DNA of 64,000 bases from Takifugu bimaculatus (GCA_004026145.2 CP034993.1:12837290-12901289), one strand, 5' to 3'. Numbered from the stretch's first letter, positions 13,301 to 23,473 are shown. The notes: a model not told the origin generated them from the sequence alone. Translations and numbers: made by a program.

Positions 13301-16300
13301 TCCACAGAATCCAACTATCACTTCACTTCTGTCACCTCCCCAGTTAAATGACGTGGAAATAAAGGAGAGCGTGGATGGTGATGAGAAGTCGTGGGGTTTG
13401 TGGCACGAGCACAGGGGCTCTTTGCGCAGGTACACGCTGCAGGGCCGCTCCTCTCTGGTCAAACTCTCCTGGCTGAAGGACCTGAAAGAGCTTCAGCAGC
13501 GTACCAGCCTGCCTACTAACAGTCAGTGGGGAATAAACAACAGTGTAAACAACAAGTTGGCGGACTTTTTTGTTGAGTTTTAGCTTTTTTTCCTATGCTT
13601 CTTTTCAAACAGCACCGCCTGTGTTTGAGTCACTGTTGTCTGACTGGACGACAAAAATAGGACAGACGATTAAGCTGACCTGTAAAGTCACCGGATCGCC
13701 GACACCAGCGGTCAGCTGGTTCAAAGGTCAAAGTTCATTCTTATCACTGGCTTATGAGCGGCCCTGCATTTGTTCGTTGTATGCCTTCGTCGTTCATGCA
13801 CTCATACACGTATGACCTGCGACCCTCAGATGGCCTCTCTCTAGAGGACGACCCCCGTCACATCATCTTAGCAGAGCGCTCGGGGACGTGCACGCTCATC
13901 CTAGACAGTCTCAGTGCGCAGGACTCCGGCCAGTACGCCTGCTTTGCTCACAGCTTCATGGGCAGTGCTGGTACTCTGGCTAAGGTGGTGGTGCAGGGTA
14001 CGTTCACCTCCTCGGGTTCATTCCACTTCCGCTTCTGCCTCTTGGTTACAGCAGTTTATTGTGATTCCTCCAACTTTCACAACTGTTTTTACACTCATCA
14101 TGGCTGCTGGTCTGACTGCTCATCCAACCCCCCCAGCTCCTCCCAGATTTGTGTCCCGACTGGAGAGTGCTTGTCTCATTGAGGGCGAAGACATCCAGTT
14201 TTCCTGTTCCACACTCACTACTCCTTTACCCCGGATCAGGTAAAGTAGCCACAACCAAGTCTGTAGTTGCCAAATGTGTGAAAAACCACTGTAAAAAACA
14301 CTCTGTGGGGTACTCAGGTGGTCCAAAGAGGGTCGAGAGTTGTTCAACGGGGAAAAGTATTGCATCCTAAATGATGCTCGGAGTGGGATCCTGAGTCTGA
14401 CGGTCATCGGTGCAACAGAGGTTGATATTGGACAATACGAGTGTGAGGTAAACAAAACACACACACCTAACAGAGTATCATCATCCTCGTCATCGTCATC
14501 AGTAAATGAAGTGTACTTAATGCAGCTCTGGAACGAGTTTGGCTGCGTCCGATGCAAGGCCGGGCTTTGTCCTGCTTACGTACCTCCAACTGACGTGGAG
14601 AGCGACCACCCTCAGGACTTACCTGCTAAAGGTAGGAGAACCCGGCCCGCTGAAGGTAAATATCCTCCCAACAGGCTGGAAACGCTGTACAAGGATGTAC
14701 TTTCAGCTGTGTTCGAGAAAAGAGGGAGCACATGCCATCGTTCACCTCACCTCACCTCCGATCAAACCTCTACATCACATCAGACGACATCTCTTCACAA
14801 CAACCTGCACCAAACCGCATCAGTTCCCATGTTAAACCACTACCATTCATCCATCGTGTCCAGGTGACTTCCCATGACGGAAGTCCGACCACGTTTCCTC
14901 TTCTTACGCCACAGATTTCTAAACCTCATCTGCACATTCCAGTACTCCACATTAACTGCACCACAGTTCCCCTGCGTCCTCACACACCGTAACACTGAAG
15001 CGTTGAGGGTATGAGATGTTTTCACCAGTCAGATGGAAGCATGAATCGGGACATTCATGCTCTCATTAAAGGCTGCAGGGTTTTTAAGATAGCATCAGTG
15101 AACACTCACATTAATGTCGAGTATTTTCTATGTATCTTTACTGCTGATTCTGAGAGAATGTATCTTTTCATTGTCCATAAACTACATGTTCCATCTTTCC
15201 TTTATCCATCCTGAAGCAGGGACTTCTTCTCACGGATCCATTCATGTAAGTCATCATTGCCATGGTAACAAATCACCATCCAACATTCAACATTTCCTCC
15301 TCTCGACAATGCATGTCCACCTAACTCCTCACTCCTACAAACACAAGATGGTCATGTGCTGGGCAGACAGCGTGTAGGAGTGGGCGTCAGGTCGATGTTG
15401 GTTAGTAGTATAAAACTCTCCATTGCCTGAGGTAAGTAATGCATTTATACTACTGCCAGTGTGGAAGGTACTGTACTTTTCTCCCATTGATCTTTACACA
15501 AGTCTCTGAGTCAGGAGTTTCAGAGTAATCACACCTCATTGGTTTTCATAGATGCAGATTCAGACAGCTGGACCACTGCCTTCGTCAACAAGTGGTTGCA
15601 AAGTGACTTCAACCCAGCTCCTGCTGCCAAGATGCTCCACCCCTCTGCAGACCCTGAAGGGTAAGTTCTCCACCTTCCACAGCTGGAGACATGATAGGGG
15701 TCAAATTTCCATAAACTGCTCAGGGAATAATATTAACTTCTTCCTATTTTATGTCTTCAGAACTGAATGTAGTGCCGATCAGGCTCTTCCTGCGTCGACC
15801 ACAGAAGGTCAGGTGCCGCAGCAGCCTCCGTGTTTCCTGGAAGACGAAGAGGAAGAGCTCTACATCTCAGAATCCATGCAGGAGATTACAGATGGTGACA
15901 TCACTCAAGCATTATACCACTGTTTAATTACAACAGCCAACGTGCTAACTAATCCAATGTCATATTCAGCCCCTCCCACCATCCAGGTGCCCCACGAGGA
16001 CCTGTGTGTAGAACCGGGCCAGCCGGTTACGTTCACTGCCATCATCACGGGGAGACCTGCACCAAAAATTGAGTGGTACAAGGTTAGAGCGCACAGGTCA
16101 GTGATCTCCAGCTGAAGGTCCCTGCTTAAATGTTCACCCTTTCTGTGAATGCAGGATGAAGAGGAGCTGCTAGCTAATGAGAATGTAAAGCTAGCGCAGC
16201 ATGGCGCCCGTTGCTCTGTGACCATAGTGTGCCCCGAGGGTGAGGACAGCGGAATATACACTTGCTTTGCCTACAACGACTCTGGTCACGAGTCCTGCCA

Positions 16301-19300
16301 GGCCCAGCTGACGGTCGAGGAAGGTGAGACCGATTCCATTTTATAGCTTCCTAGGTTTATCCCTGTAAAAAAACACTTCCCACTGGGGTGAGCTCAGGCT
16401 TTTTTGTTAGTGTTTAAAGTACCAAAGAAACCAATATTCCCATTAAACAGTTAGGTTTTTAATCATATAGGCTAATCCCATGCATGATGATCCAGTCACA
16501 GCATTTCTGCTTGTGTTTTTCCTGCAGGCCCTCTGGAGCACCGGGAGAGAGAGGTGGAGCTTGGAAAGAGGAGGAAGTTGTTCTCTGTTTATGACGTCCA
16601 TGATGAAATTGGAAGGTGATCCTGCATTTAACTCAAGTGTGTATACCTTCACTTCGCCCAGGAAGTCTCATCACCTGTGTGTTTTAGGGGCACCTTCGGG
16701 GTAGTGAAGCGCGTCGTTCACAGGAGGACAGGTGAGGTGTTTGCCGCCAAGTTTCTACCCGTGCGGAGCAGTACGCGGACCAGAGCGTTCCAGGAGAGGG
16801 ACTTGCTGTCCCGCCTGGCTCACCCCAGAGTCGCCTGTCTGCTGGACTTCTTCTGCACCAGACGCACTCTGGTGTTGATCACAGAAATGTATCCTCTCTG
16901 TGGGAAGAGTCCTGGTCCTTTAAACGCAGGTTTAGGGTTCTTTAACACGTTTTTCCAGGTGCTGTTCCCATGGACTTCTGGACCATCTCCTTCTTAAAGG
17001 CTCAGTTTCTGAGAGAGAGGTCCAAGCATAACTTTCTCCATATTGACATTCCCAAATTTCCACATCGTCCTTAATTGTGGACTAACACATCGATTTTTGT
17101 TCCATCCAGGTCCGGTCGTTTATCCAGCAGATCCTGGAAGGCCTCGGTCACATTCACAGCATGAACATTTTGCACCTGGATATGAAAGTGAGGTTTCAGG
17201 TTTTGTCAGAAACACTGACTGCCATCAGAGTTTTTCTACGAATTGACTGTTTTAATTTCTCCGTCTCAGCCTGATAATATCCTGATGGTGTATCCACCGA
17301 GAGATGAGATCAAGATCTGCGACTTTGGCTTCTGCCAAGAAATAGACACGTCCAGGCACCAGTACAGCATGCTGGGAACGCCGGAGTTTGTTGCCCCAGA
17401 GATTGTTCACCTTGAGCCCGTCACTGTGGCCACCGACATTTGGTGGGTTTCATTAACGCATTTAAAAAATGACATTTTCTGCACGTTTGCTGGATGTTGT
17501 TGCTTTTATTGACCTGTTTTGCTCATCGCCTCCTCAGGTCTGTCGGGGTTATATCCTACGTATGGTAGGTGCCTCTGGATTTTATTGATATTCTTTTAAT
17601 CTTCCTCCCAGTGACACGTTTTCCCTCATTATTCGGTGCGTCCACAGTCTTGTGTGCCGCTGCCCCTTCGTGGGTGAGACAGACCGAGCCACACTGCTCA
17701 GAGTTGGGGAAGGAAACCTGAACTGGGACGCCCCCGATGTCACCTGTAGGAGCCCAGAGGCCCAGAACTTTCTTCACATGCTCCTCCAGCCAGATCCAGA
17801 GTATAAATGTTTAATTCTTGCTAACAGTTTAAGCCACACAGAATGTGGGACAGGAGGTTAATTAAGGTAAATTAAACATGTAGCACTGCTAATTCTCCTT
17901 TTCCTCAAGGAAACGGCCATCTGCCTTTGAGTCCTTGAGCCACGAATGGTTCCAGGTGAGAGGAAACGTGTCAGTGGATCTGATTTGTGTAAACTACGTA
18001 CATCTTAGAACCCAAACCTGATGTGACTGTGTTCAGGATGAACTTGCTGGAGAAGACACTGATGAAATCAACACAAGGAATTTAAAAGCATTTATCTCCA
18101 AAAGGAAATGGCAGGTAGGATCATCCATGGGATTGTTCTTCACTCAGATCGGATCTAACAGTGTTTTCATCGTCTACTGTTTCCTCAGCGCTCGTTGACT
18201 TGCATCGGGTCAGTTCTCACTCTCAGGCCCATCCCAGAGCTGCTGGATGCTCCTCTCAGGGAAACCGCTGCTACCGTTCCCCGTGAGCCTCAGGAACACA
18301 GCAGCAGCTCTCTGAGCAGTGGCTCGTCGTCCGAGTACGACGAAGCCGACTCCTGGGACTTCTTCCAGCACTACAGCCAGACTGAGGAGGAGGAGGAAAC
18401 CGAGGACGACTACGATCCTCTGATGGAGAGAGCGCGGATCCCCGAACCATTCCCCAGACACCATTTAGACACGGAGGAGGAGGAGGTCACATTGGGAGAT
18501 GAAGAGGACGGAGATGTTGAGAGGAGGAGTGTGCTGGAGCGGAGTATGAGCAGGCAGTCAGCTGCGTCATCAGAGACGTCCTGCCAAAGGACACCTCAGA
18601 GGGAACGTAGGCTCAGCAAAGACAGCAGCCCCTCCCTCCACCTCTCTGATGGAGATGAGGGTTCGGGGAGTGAGGGGGGCCGCATCCCACGTGGAAGCGT
18701 CATCAGAAGCACTTTCTACAGCACCTCGCACCAGCTGTCCCCCATGTCTGCCAGACACATGACTTTGCGGGATAAATTTCAAGCCAAAAAGCAGGAGAGG
18801 GGCCGCAAACCAATACGGAGAAGCCTTTCCGGGCGGCTTAGCGAGCCCCTGATCGAATACGTGGAGGATGAGACGGATGCCGCCCGCGGCCAGAGGCGAG
18901 TGTCCGTCCAACCCGCGATGCAGAAGTCCTGCTCGTTCGACAGTGGCGTTGGCCTCGTCCACGGCAATGTCCCACCTCACAGGAGGAGCAGGTCTCTTGA
19001 CGGGTTCTCTCGGCTGTCTCCCGGCTCGCCCATCTGCTCCAAGTCAGGTGAGGAAGAGGGTTCCCAGAGCCTGAAGGAGGATTTCACAGATGACGAAGGG
19101 ACGGCAAGAAACCTGTTGTCCATCCCTCAACGACCCACAAGAAGGAGGGGCTCCGTCGCTCCAGTGCGGGGGATTCCTCTGCAGGTGGGATCAGCTCTTC
19201 CCTCTCGCCTCCTCGCTGGAGATAGAGCACTCTCTAAACTAGATCAGGAGCCGGCACAAGGAGGCGCCTTTACAGGCTCCCAGGGCTCTCTGGCTGAATC

Positions 19301-22300
19301 ATTTCATTTGGAGCACGGTGGCTCAGATTCCTCCAGCAGGCTCGGCTCCTACGAGGAGCTGAGTCATGACCATCGGAGAGGAAGATCCAGATCAGGTTAC
19401 AGCGAAGGCTACAACGATCAGGGGGAGCCTCTGATTTCATCTTCCCCATTTTCTTTCACGGAGGTTAAATCCGTAAGTTCATTTCCTCAGGCACCACCGC
19501 GGAATCGTACTCGCTCCAACCCCAACCTGACTACGTACCAGAGAGGTCAGCTGGGCACTCCTCTAACGGCGAGTCCCAGTCCAAGCCTGTCTTCTCTCCA
19601 GGCTCCAGAGAGGCCTCCCAGGGCCAAGGACAAGAAGGACCTCAGGGGCCTCCAAAGACATGCGTCAGCTCCAGCCCTGGAACTCCAGCCACCTGTAGGG
19701 AAATCACCTAAGCTGGGGTTCCTGAACATCTTCCGGAGGCAGTCCTGGACTGGTCAGCCATACTCCCAGCTGGAAAACCCAGAGTTTGGACCCACGCTTG
19801 GAGAGATCATGAGCCCCGATACTCCTACCATGTCTTTGAGGAAGAGAATGAGAGCATCAGCCTCCAGCCTGACCAAACTCTTTTCCAAGTCTTCAAGCAA
19901 AGAGGATGTCAGCAAAGGTGGGATGGAATTATCTTTTTTCATCATTGTATCATTTATCTCTCCTTATATTGGTTTTCTTTTACAAAAGGGCCCATAGTAA
20001 AAGTCTCACCTGAGGTTGGAGGCTTCACCGGTCCTGAGAGTCCCAAAAAGAGGACCACCAAGCTCTTACCTTCTTTTAAAATGCCCGTGTTCAAAAGGAC
20101 AAAAGGTAGGTAAAAAGGTAAAGCACAGACCAGCTGCTCATTGAGTGTTTTTAATCTGCCCCCCTCTGTTTCCAGGTCTGCTGGTGCGACCCAGTAAACC
20201 TGAAGTGCTCCAGTTAGATGGGGGGGGAGTGCTGCTGGTTTGGAAGCCGGTCCATTCTAGTGACCCTGTGACCTATTGTGTGCAGTACTGTACAGATGGT
20301 GGGTTCAAACGTCACGTCTCGGCCACTTTGGACCAATGTGGTTTTACCTGCTCAGGTGAAATGCTGCGTGTGTTCCACAGCCACAGGTGGGGACTGGACG
20401 CTCCTCTCAGAGGAGGTGGCAGACAGCTGCTATGTGGTGAAGGATTTGCCCAGAGGAGCCTCTTACGTGTTCCGGGTGAGCTGCATCACCAAAACAGGCG
20501 CCGGACCTTTCAGTGACGCTTCTGTGCCGGTCGTCATGGCAACACACCCTGAAGGTGAAAGTCATACACTTATAATACAGAAGGTTGGGAATATGTGGGC
20601 ATGCATCCACCTCCACATAATCAAGTGCTTGTGCCATAAGAACAGTCTAATTCCAAACTTTTGTTTCCTGCTTCCAGAGACTCACATTCCTCTAATCCAG
20701 ACTGAATCACCGGGGTCAAAGGTTATCGGATTGGATCAGCAGACACACCAGAAGACCTACAGTTTCCTCTCGGAGATTAACAGGTGGGATTGGGGATAGT
20801 TTCTTCTCCTTCCTGTTTCTCTGCCTGCCGCTCCGCCCCGTAATCCAGCTCTTCCCCTCCTCCGTCCCCTCTTCCTGTCCCTCAGGGGGCGTTTCAGCAT
20901 CATCACCATGTGCAGGGACGTTGAGACCAGTCAGGTTTTTGCTGCCAAGGTCACCCCCTACAAGGCCGAGCAGAGGCAGCTGGTGCTGAGGGAATATCAG
21001 CTCCTGAAGAAGCTTCATCACCCCCACCTGGTGCAGCTGCACACCGCCTACCTCACCAGCAGCTACCTGGTGTTAGTGGAGGAGCTCTGCCCCGGCAAGG
21101 AGCTGCTCCACAGTCTGGCAGCGAGGTACCAAAGCAGCTTCCTCGTCATGTTCTCTAAAGGATAATTAGAGCATTATTACATCATAGTAAAAACATAGCA
21201 GATTGCCAGTAGAGTGTCTGTATGTCAATCCTGGGTCTGTGTCCTGCCAGAGAGCTCTATTCAGAGACTCACGTTGCAGAGCTGCTGGTTCAGATTCTGA
21301 GCGCCGTGGACTACCTCCACGGACGCCGCGTGATCCACCTGGACCTGAAGTCCGACAACATGCTGGTGGACGACTGCAACCACCTGAAGATAGTGGACTT
21401 GGGCTCGGCTCAGCTCTTCACGCCGGGCCAGCCTCTGAACATCGAGCACATCCAGGGCCTGTCGGAGAGCAGAGGTACTGATCCGGTTCGGCCCGTGAAG
21501 AAACCTCACTCATATTTGTGCTGCTGTAGATTCTTCTAATGCCTCAACCTTTGACTGCTCCAACAGACGGCCTCAGCAAAGGTACAGAGCGGTCGATGAC
21601 GGACGGTGATGGACGGGAACTAACAGCCTTATTTCATCCACCCCAGCTGACCCTAAGCTAACAAACCCCAAATCCTTTTTACCCGTCACCATTACATCCT
21701 GTTTTTGCCTCATCTGCACAGCACAATAAGAACAATATCCTCTGTCCATCTGTGTTCTCAGTTTATATTGTCCTTCCCAAAGCTCCGGAGATCCTCGAAG
21801 GTCACGGCGTCGGCCCTGAAACTGACATTTGGGCCGTTGGAGTGCTGTCGTTTATCATGTAAGATGGAAAAACTCCACAAATGAAGCCTACCCATGTCCC
21901 CTAGTAGAGGTTCAGACTCCGTTGCGTAATCTGCTCGTTTTGTGTTCTTTCTGCAAGGCTGAGCGGCGACAGCCCGTTCCACGCGGAGCTCGACTCGGAG
22001 CGGGACCGAAACATCAAGAAAGGGAAGATCCAGTTTGGGCGCTGTTACCCCGGCCTGTCGGAGGGAGCCTTGAACTTCATGAAGAGCAGCATGAATAACA
22101 AATCCTGGTGAGAGATCCCTTTCAACGGTTGGTTTGTTTGTTTTTTTTTTAATTTTGAGAAAATAACTCCCCAAATTACAATAAAAAGGTGAGAAAATAA
22201 AGAGCTACAAGTCAAAGATCAAACTAATTTCATGCCATTTATTTAGAATGATAATAGAAACGTCTGGAAACATCAAAAATGCCGTCGGCATCATGGTGGA

Positions 22301-22503
22301 TAAAGGTGTGTGTGTCCTGCAGGGGGAGGCCCACGGCAGCGGAGTGTCTGCACAGCCCCTGGCTGAGGGCCCATCGCGCCTCACACAGGGGCCGCCAGTC
22401 CAAAGTGTGTTTCTCTACAGACAAGCTCAAAGAGTTCCTGACGCAGAAGGAGGAGAAGCGCGACCAGGTCCGCACAAAGCTCCAGGGTCCCTTCTTCCAG
22501 TAA
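1..22503 (+). CDS. obscn: Obscurin, 3' part of gene (long two-kinase form), partial at 5' end
   Basis: Giant muscle scaffold linking sarcomeric M-band/Z-disc proteins to sarcoplasmic reticulum, with RhoGEF and kinase signalling domains. Exons 1-22 (Ig array): 1-227, 302-577, 655-921, 1174-1440, 1523-1789, 1865-2131, 2208-2474, 2558-2824, 2904-3170, 3256-3525, 3712-3987, 4075-4332, 4408-4941, 5032-5298, 5394-5660, 5827-6093, 6181-6447, 6591-6857, 6940-7206, 7328-7594, 7701-7967, 8261-8527. Exons 23-61 are listed in the block entries below. All splice phases are mutually consistent, giving about 4900 codons to TAA at 22501-22503. The domain order Ig array, IQ, Ig, SH3, DH, PH, Ig, Ig, Ig, kinase, FN3, kinase is diagnostic of obscurin; SPEG lacks the long Ig array and the RhoGEF. 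The 5' end lies outside the window. Exon borders were set by eye from GT/AG sites and phase. Confidence 0.96.
4408..4941 (+). CDS. obscn: obscn exon encoding two fused Ig domains (intron lost)
   Basis: A single 534-base exon, exactly 2 x 267, holds two complete Ig domains. Every neighbouring exon holds one. At the domain junction (about 4672-4680) the sequence reads V-K-E-L-P-P-F-F without interruption. In neighbouring exons the same junction is split by an intron after V-K plus one base. The acceptor is at 4406-4407 and the donor at 4942 (GTTCGG, weak). The second half closely matches exons 5827-6093 and 6591-6857 in its central stretch, so copying from a neighbour is likely. The simplest reading is precise intron loss between two modules, possibly by gene conversion from a spliced copy. 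Confidence 0.9.
5032..8527 (+). CDS. obscn: obscn tandem Ig domains 15-23, homogeneous recent block
   Basis: Nine 267-base, phase-1 exons, each one Ig domain starting E-L/V-P-P-F/Y-F and carrying C-C-E-L-S-K-P-G, an R-x-G/S-R-K-Y-E core and D-S-G-x-Y-x-C. Members resemble each other far more than those in 1-4332, which points to recent expansion and concerted evolution. Exons 6940-7206 and 8261-8527 differ at a single base by eye, and the similarity extends into the 3' part of the upstream intron. Exons 6591-6857 and 7701-7967 share a long, nearly identical centre. The intron 7968-8260 is about 210 bases longer than its counterpart 6858-6939 and holds no coding signal. In obscurin such Ig arrays bind partners including titin and myosin-binding proteins; no specific partner can be assigned here. 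Confidence 0.94.
8610..10643 (+). CDS. obscn: obscn large exon: Lys/Glu-rich disordered linker, IQ motif, Ig domain
   Basis: One 2034-base exon (678 codons, phase 1 at both ends). The first ~475 residues are low-complexity and rich in Lys, Glu, Gln, Pro and Ser, without a recognisable fold: an extended linker. At 10048-10101 follows an IQ motif, AAVKIQAAFKGYKTRKDM, fitting IQxxxRGxxxR loosely with Lys/Tyr at the RG positions; in obscurin the IQ region is associated with calmodulin binding. An Ig domain follows at about 10105-10378, with first Cys in L-L-C-V, Trp in V-R-W-L-K and second Cys in S-G-V-Y-T-C. The last ~90 residues are a Gln/Pro-rich linker. The donor is A|GTGAGT at 10644. Confidence 0.93.
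11094..11828 (+). CDS. obscn: obscn linker exons and SH3 domain
   Basis: Three exons: 11094-11160 and 11459-11555 (linker with acidic stretch E-S-E-G-E-E-D), then 11628-11828 (67 codons, phase 0 at both ends), the SH3 domain. The SH3 reads T-F-E-M-Y-V-T at its start, where the usual ALYDY motif is degenerate, then a Trp in E-R-W-L-V and the hallmark G-W-V-C-P-A-Y-L-E-K end. It sits directly before the DH domain, as in obscurin. The donors after 11160 (GTCAGA) and 11828 (GTCAGG) are non-optimal but phase-consistent. The divergent first strand suggests atypical ligand preference. Confidence 0.88.
11912..13521 (+). CDS. obscn: obscn RhoGEF (DH) domain and PH domain
   Basis: Exons 11912-11994, 12115-12279, 12372-12531, 12606-12701, 12825-12989 (DH), 13108-13266 and 13344-13521 (PH). 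The DH opens E-E-Y-R-R-S-L-S-Q-L-I-Q-G-L and includes I-F-R-N-I-K-D-I, then Q-Q-P-V-E-R-I-Q-T-Y-Q-A-L-L-K, the conserved DH helix that usually reads KP-x-QR-x-x-KY. The PH has R-Q-V-F-L-F-K-E-C-I-V-L-C-K and ends with W-L-K-D-L near the C-terminal helix. The DH-PH module exchanges GDP for GTP on Rho-family GTPases; human obscurin is reported to act on RhoA and TC10. All phases are consistent. Confidence 0.93.
13613..14631 (+). CDS. obscn: obscn tandem Ig pair after PH, plus start of linker
   Basis: Exons 13613-13726 and 13830-13997 encode one Ig split by an intron after W-F-K-G. Exons 14137-14239 and 14318-14447 encode the second Ig, split after P-R-I-R. Exon 14526-14631 finishes the second domain (L-W-N-E-F-G) and enters a linker. 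The first Ig has L-T-C-K-V-T-G-S-P and D-S-G-Q-Y-A-C-F-A; the second has F-S-C-S and D-I-G-Q-Y-E-C-E. The split-domain exon structure contrasts with the one-exon Ig modules upstream and marks the conserved C-terminal core of the gene. The 14631 donor (G|GTAGGA) joins in phase 1 to 15552. Confidence 0.9.
14632..15551 (+). other. obscn: obscn intron of 920 bases, no supported exon
   Basis: The longest obscn intron in the window. Apart from a candidate 26-base exon (15220-15245) whose length breaks the frame, I see no coding signal. In human obscurin a long linker lies between this Ig pair and the next Ig, so an alternative exon missed here is possible. Confidence 0.55.
15552..16323 (+). CDS. 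obscn: obscn linker and Ig domain preceding kinase I
   Basis: Exons 15552-15660 and 15761-15894 encode a linker (D-A-D-S-D-S-W-T-T-A-F-V, then an acidic E-D-E-E-E-E-L-Y run). Exons 15970-16082 and 16155-16323 encode an Ig domain starting A-P-P-T-I-Q-V, with I-E-W-Y-K and D-S-G-I-Y-T-C-F-A; the expected first Cys position reads F-T-A-I-I-T, with no Cys. Loss of the first Cys is also seen in the corresponding human domain as I recall it. The 15660 donor is GG|GTAAGT, chosen because it alone keeps phase with the exon at 15761. This is the usual Ig-kinase pairing of obscurin and titin-family kinases. Confidence 0.87.
16528..18114 (+). CDS. obscn: obscn protein kinase I
   Basis: Exons 16528-16615, 16688-16888, 16959-17019, 17110-17187, 17270-17442, 17538-17564 (27 bases), 17648-17800, 17910-17955, 18037-18114. 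This is a CaMK/MLCK-like Ser/Thr kinase fold. Visible elements are glycine loop G-R-G-T-F-G-V-V, ATP Lys in F-A-A-K-F, alpha-C Glu in Q-E-R-D, catalytic loop H-L-D-M-K-P-D-N (HRD Arg replaced by Leu, catalytic Asp and Asn kept), D-F-G, A-P-E in V-A-P-E-I, D-I-W-S-V-G-V, and the C-lobe K-R-P-S-A. All residues needed for catalysis are present, so activity is plausible. It replaces the 3' region of the short RhoGEF-only isoform. The donor GTCCAA after 17019 is weak but required by phase. Confidence 0.94.
18189..19917 (+). CDS. obscn: obscn inter-kinase disordered exon (Ser/Arg-rich)
   Basis: A 1729-base exon (576 codons plus one base) begins with the R-S-L-T-C-I-G-S / L-R-P-I-P-E-L-L segment that follows kinase I in obscurin, then becomes disordered. 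It has a Ser-rich run, an acidic run (E-E-E-E-E-T-E-D-D), many basic-serine clusters such as R-R-R-S-R-S-L-D and R-R-G-S-V-A, and Pro-rich stretches. These look like phosphorylation and 14-3-3/SH3 targets, which is inference. A conserved V-I-R-S-T-F-Y-S segment matches the human V-I-R-S-L-F-Y. The donor is G|GTGGGA. Confidence 0.93.
19989..20554 (+). CDS. obscn: obscn linker and fibronectin type III domain (no Ig seen before it)
   Basis: Exon 19989-20105 is a short basic linker (S-P-K-K-R-T-T-K-L-L-P-S-F). Exons 20176-20298 and 20387-20554 form the FN3 domain, with G-V-L-L-V-W-K-P-V, P-V-T-Y-C-V-Q-Y, A-S-Y-V-F-R-V-S and K-T-G-A-G-P-F-S-D, typical FN3 strands. In human obscurin an Ig domain precedes this FN3. 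Here the flanking introns are only 71 and 70 bases and contain no Ig coding sequence. Confidence 0.88.
20678..22503 (+). CDS. obscn: obscn protein kinase II and C-terminus
   Basis: Exons 20678-20783, 20886-21125, 21251-21474, optional microexon 21567-21581, 21762-21858, 21958-22107, 22323-22503. The kinase fold has an atypical glycine loop (N-R-G-R-F-S-I, last Gly replaced by Ser), ATP Lys in F-A-A-K-V, Glu in L-R-E-Y, catalytic loop V-I-H-L-D-L-K-S-D-N, D-L-G instead of D-F-G, A-P-E-I-L, D-I-W-A-V-G and G-R-P-T-A-A-E. The DLG is shared with human kinase II as I recall it. The C-terminal tail is basic and charged (L-T-Q-K-E-E-K-R-D-Q) and ends G-P-F-F-Q before TAA at 22501-22503. Confidence 0.93.
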
Positions 22504-22840
22504 CACGGAGCGTTTCCCAACTGCTGACACACCAGATGTGTCCCTTGAGTGTTTGGTCCCACTTTGATCATGCGATGCGTCTTAATGAGTTTCCGAGCAT
22601 ATTTATCCATTCGCTTGTACACGTGTGTGTCCTCAAGTTTCATTTGTTCTCCATAAAAACATGTCAGGGATAGAATGAGTCGAACCTTCTACTCTATCAA
22701 CCCACATCAACCTTTTTTGCCTTAAAGTTACACATCATTTATCGGCTTTCGTGGGAGATTTTGATTTTTTTCTGTGATGTTTAAATGTTTTAATTTAGTG
22801 ATGAAAGGATTGATTAAAGTGCAGAAAAAGGACGTTCTTC
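22504..22840 (+). terminator. obscn: obscn 3' UTR with putative poly(A) signal ATTAAA
   Basis: No AATAAA is seen on the plus strand after the stop codon. The first common variant is ATTAAA at 22813-22818, suggesting cleavage near 22835. It lies about 30 bases from the antisense guk1 signal. Placement is inference from signal position only. Confidence 0.45.
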
Positions 22841-22847
22841 CTTGGTT

Positions 22848-22853
22848 TTTATT
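22848..22853 (-). terminator. guk1: guk1 putative poly(A) signal AATAAA
   Basis: The minus strand reads AATAAA here (plus strand TTTATT), about 300 bases after the guk1 stop. That gives a 3' UTR of about 320 bases converging on the obscn 3' end. Confidence 0.5.
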
Positions 22854-23150
22854 CAGTCTCGTTTGCAAACACACCGACAAACGTACGCACGTGAATATTC
22901 TCTTCAAACTGGATCTTAACAAACCAAAAGTAACCAAAAATAACCAAAAGTACATTAAATTCACACTTTTCACACCTATATTTTCTCACTGATTGATCCT
23001 AAGTCTAACAGAAGCCTCACACCTCCTTATTTGAGAACAAACATGATTCAAATTATCCCTCATAAATCAACACAACCCTCCAAATGGGCCCCTTTGTGCT
23101 CGTACTGGACACAAACGTTTGGTTCCACAGGCAAGAAAACGGTCGCCCTC

Positions 23151-23387
23151 TTATTTGGCTTCCTGAACTTTTTTGATTTCCTGGATAGAAAGAAGGAAAA
23201 AAGCTTTTGCTATCGGGATGATAATGAGTGTGCGATCACGTGTGTATTCACTCACCTCGTCCAGGATCTCTTTCAGCTCCTCATAGGCCCTCTCCAGGTC
23301 ATCGTTGATGATGACCATATCAAACATCCCAGGCTCCTGACCTGGAGGACGTCATTGAATCAGCTTCTGCTCTTTGACTCAGTGGCC

Positions 23388-23473
<86 letters not shown>

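Noticed and set aside
15220..15245. Candidate 26-base obscn exon (AGCAG|GGAC...TCAT|GTAAGT)
   Set aside because: Good splice consensus but it breaks the phase between 14631 and 15552. It could only be a regulated poison exon, with no support.
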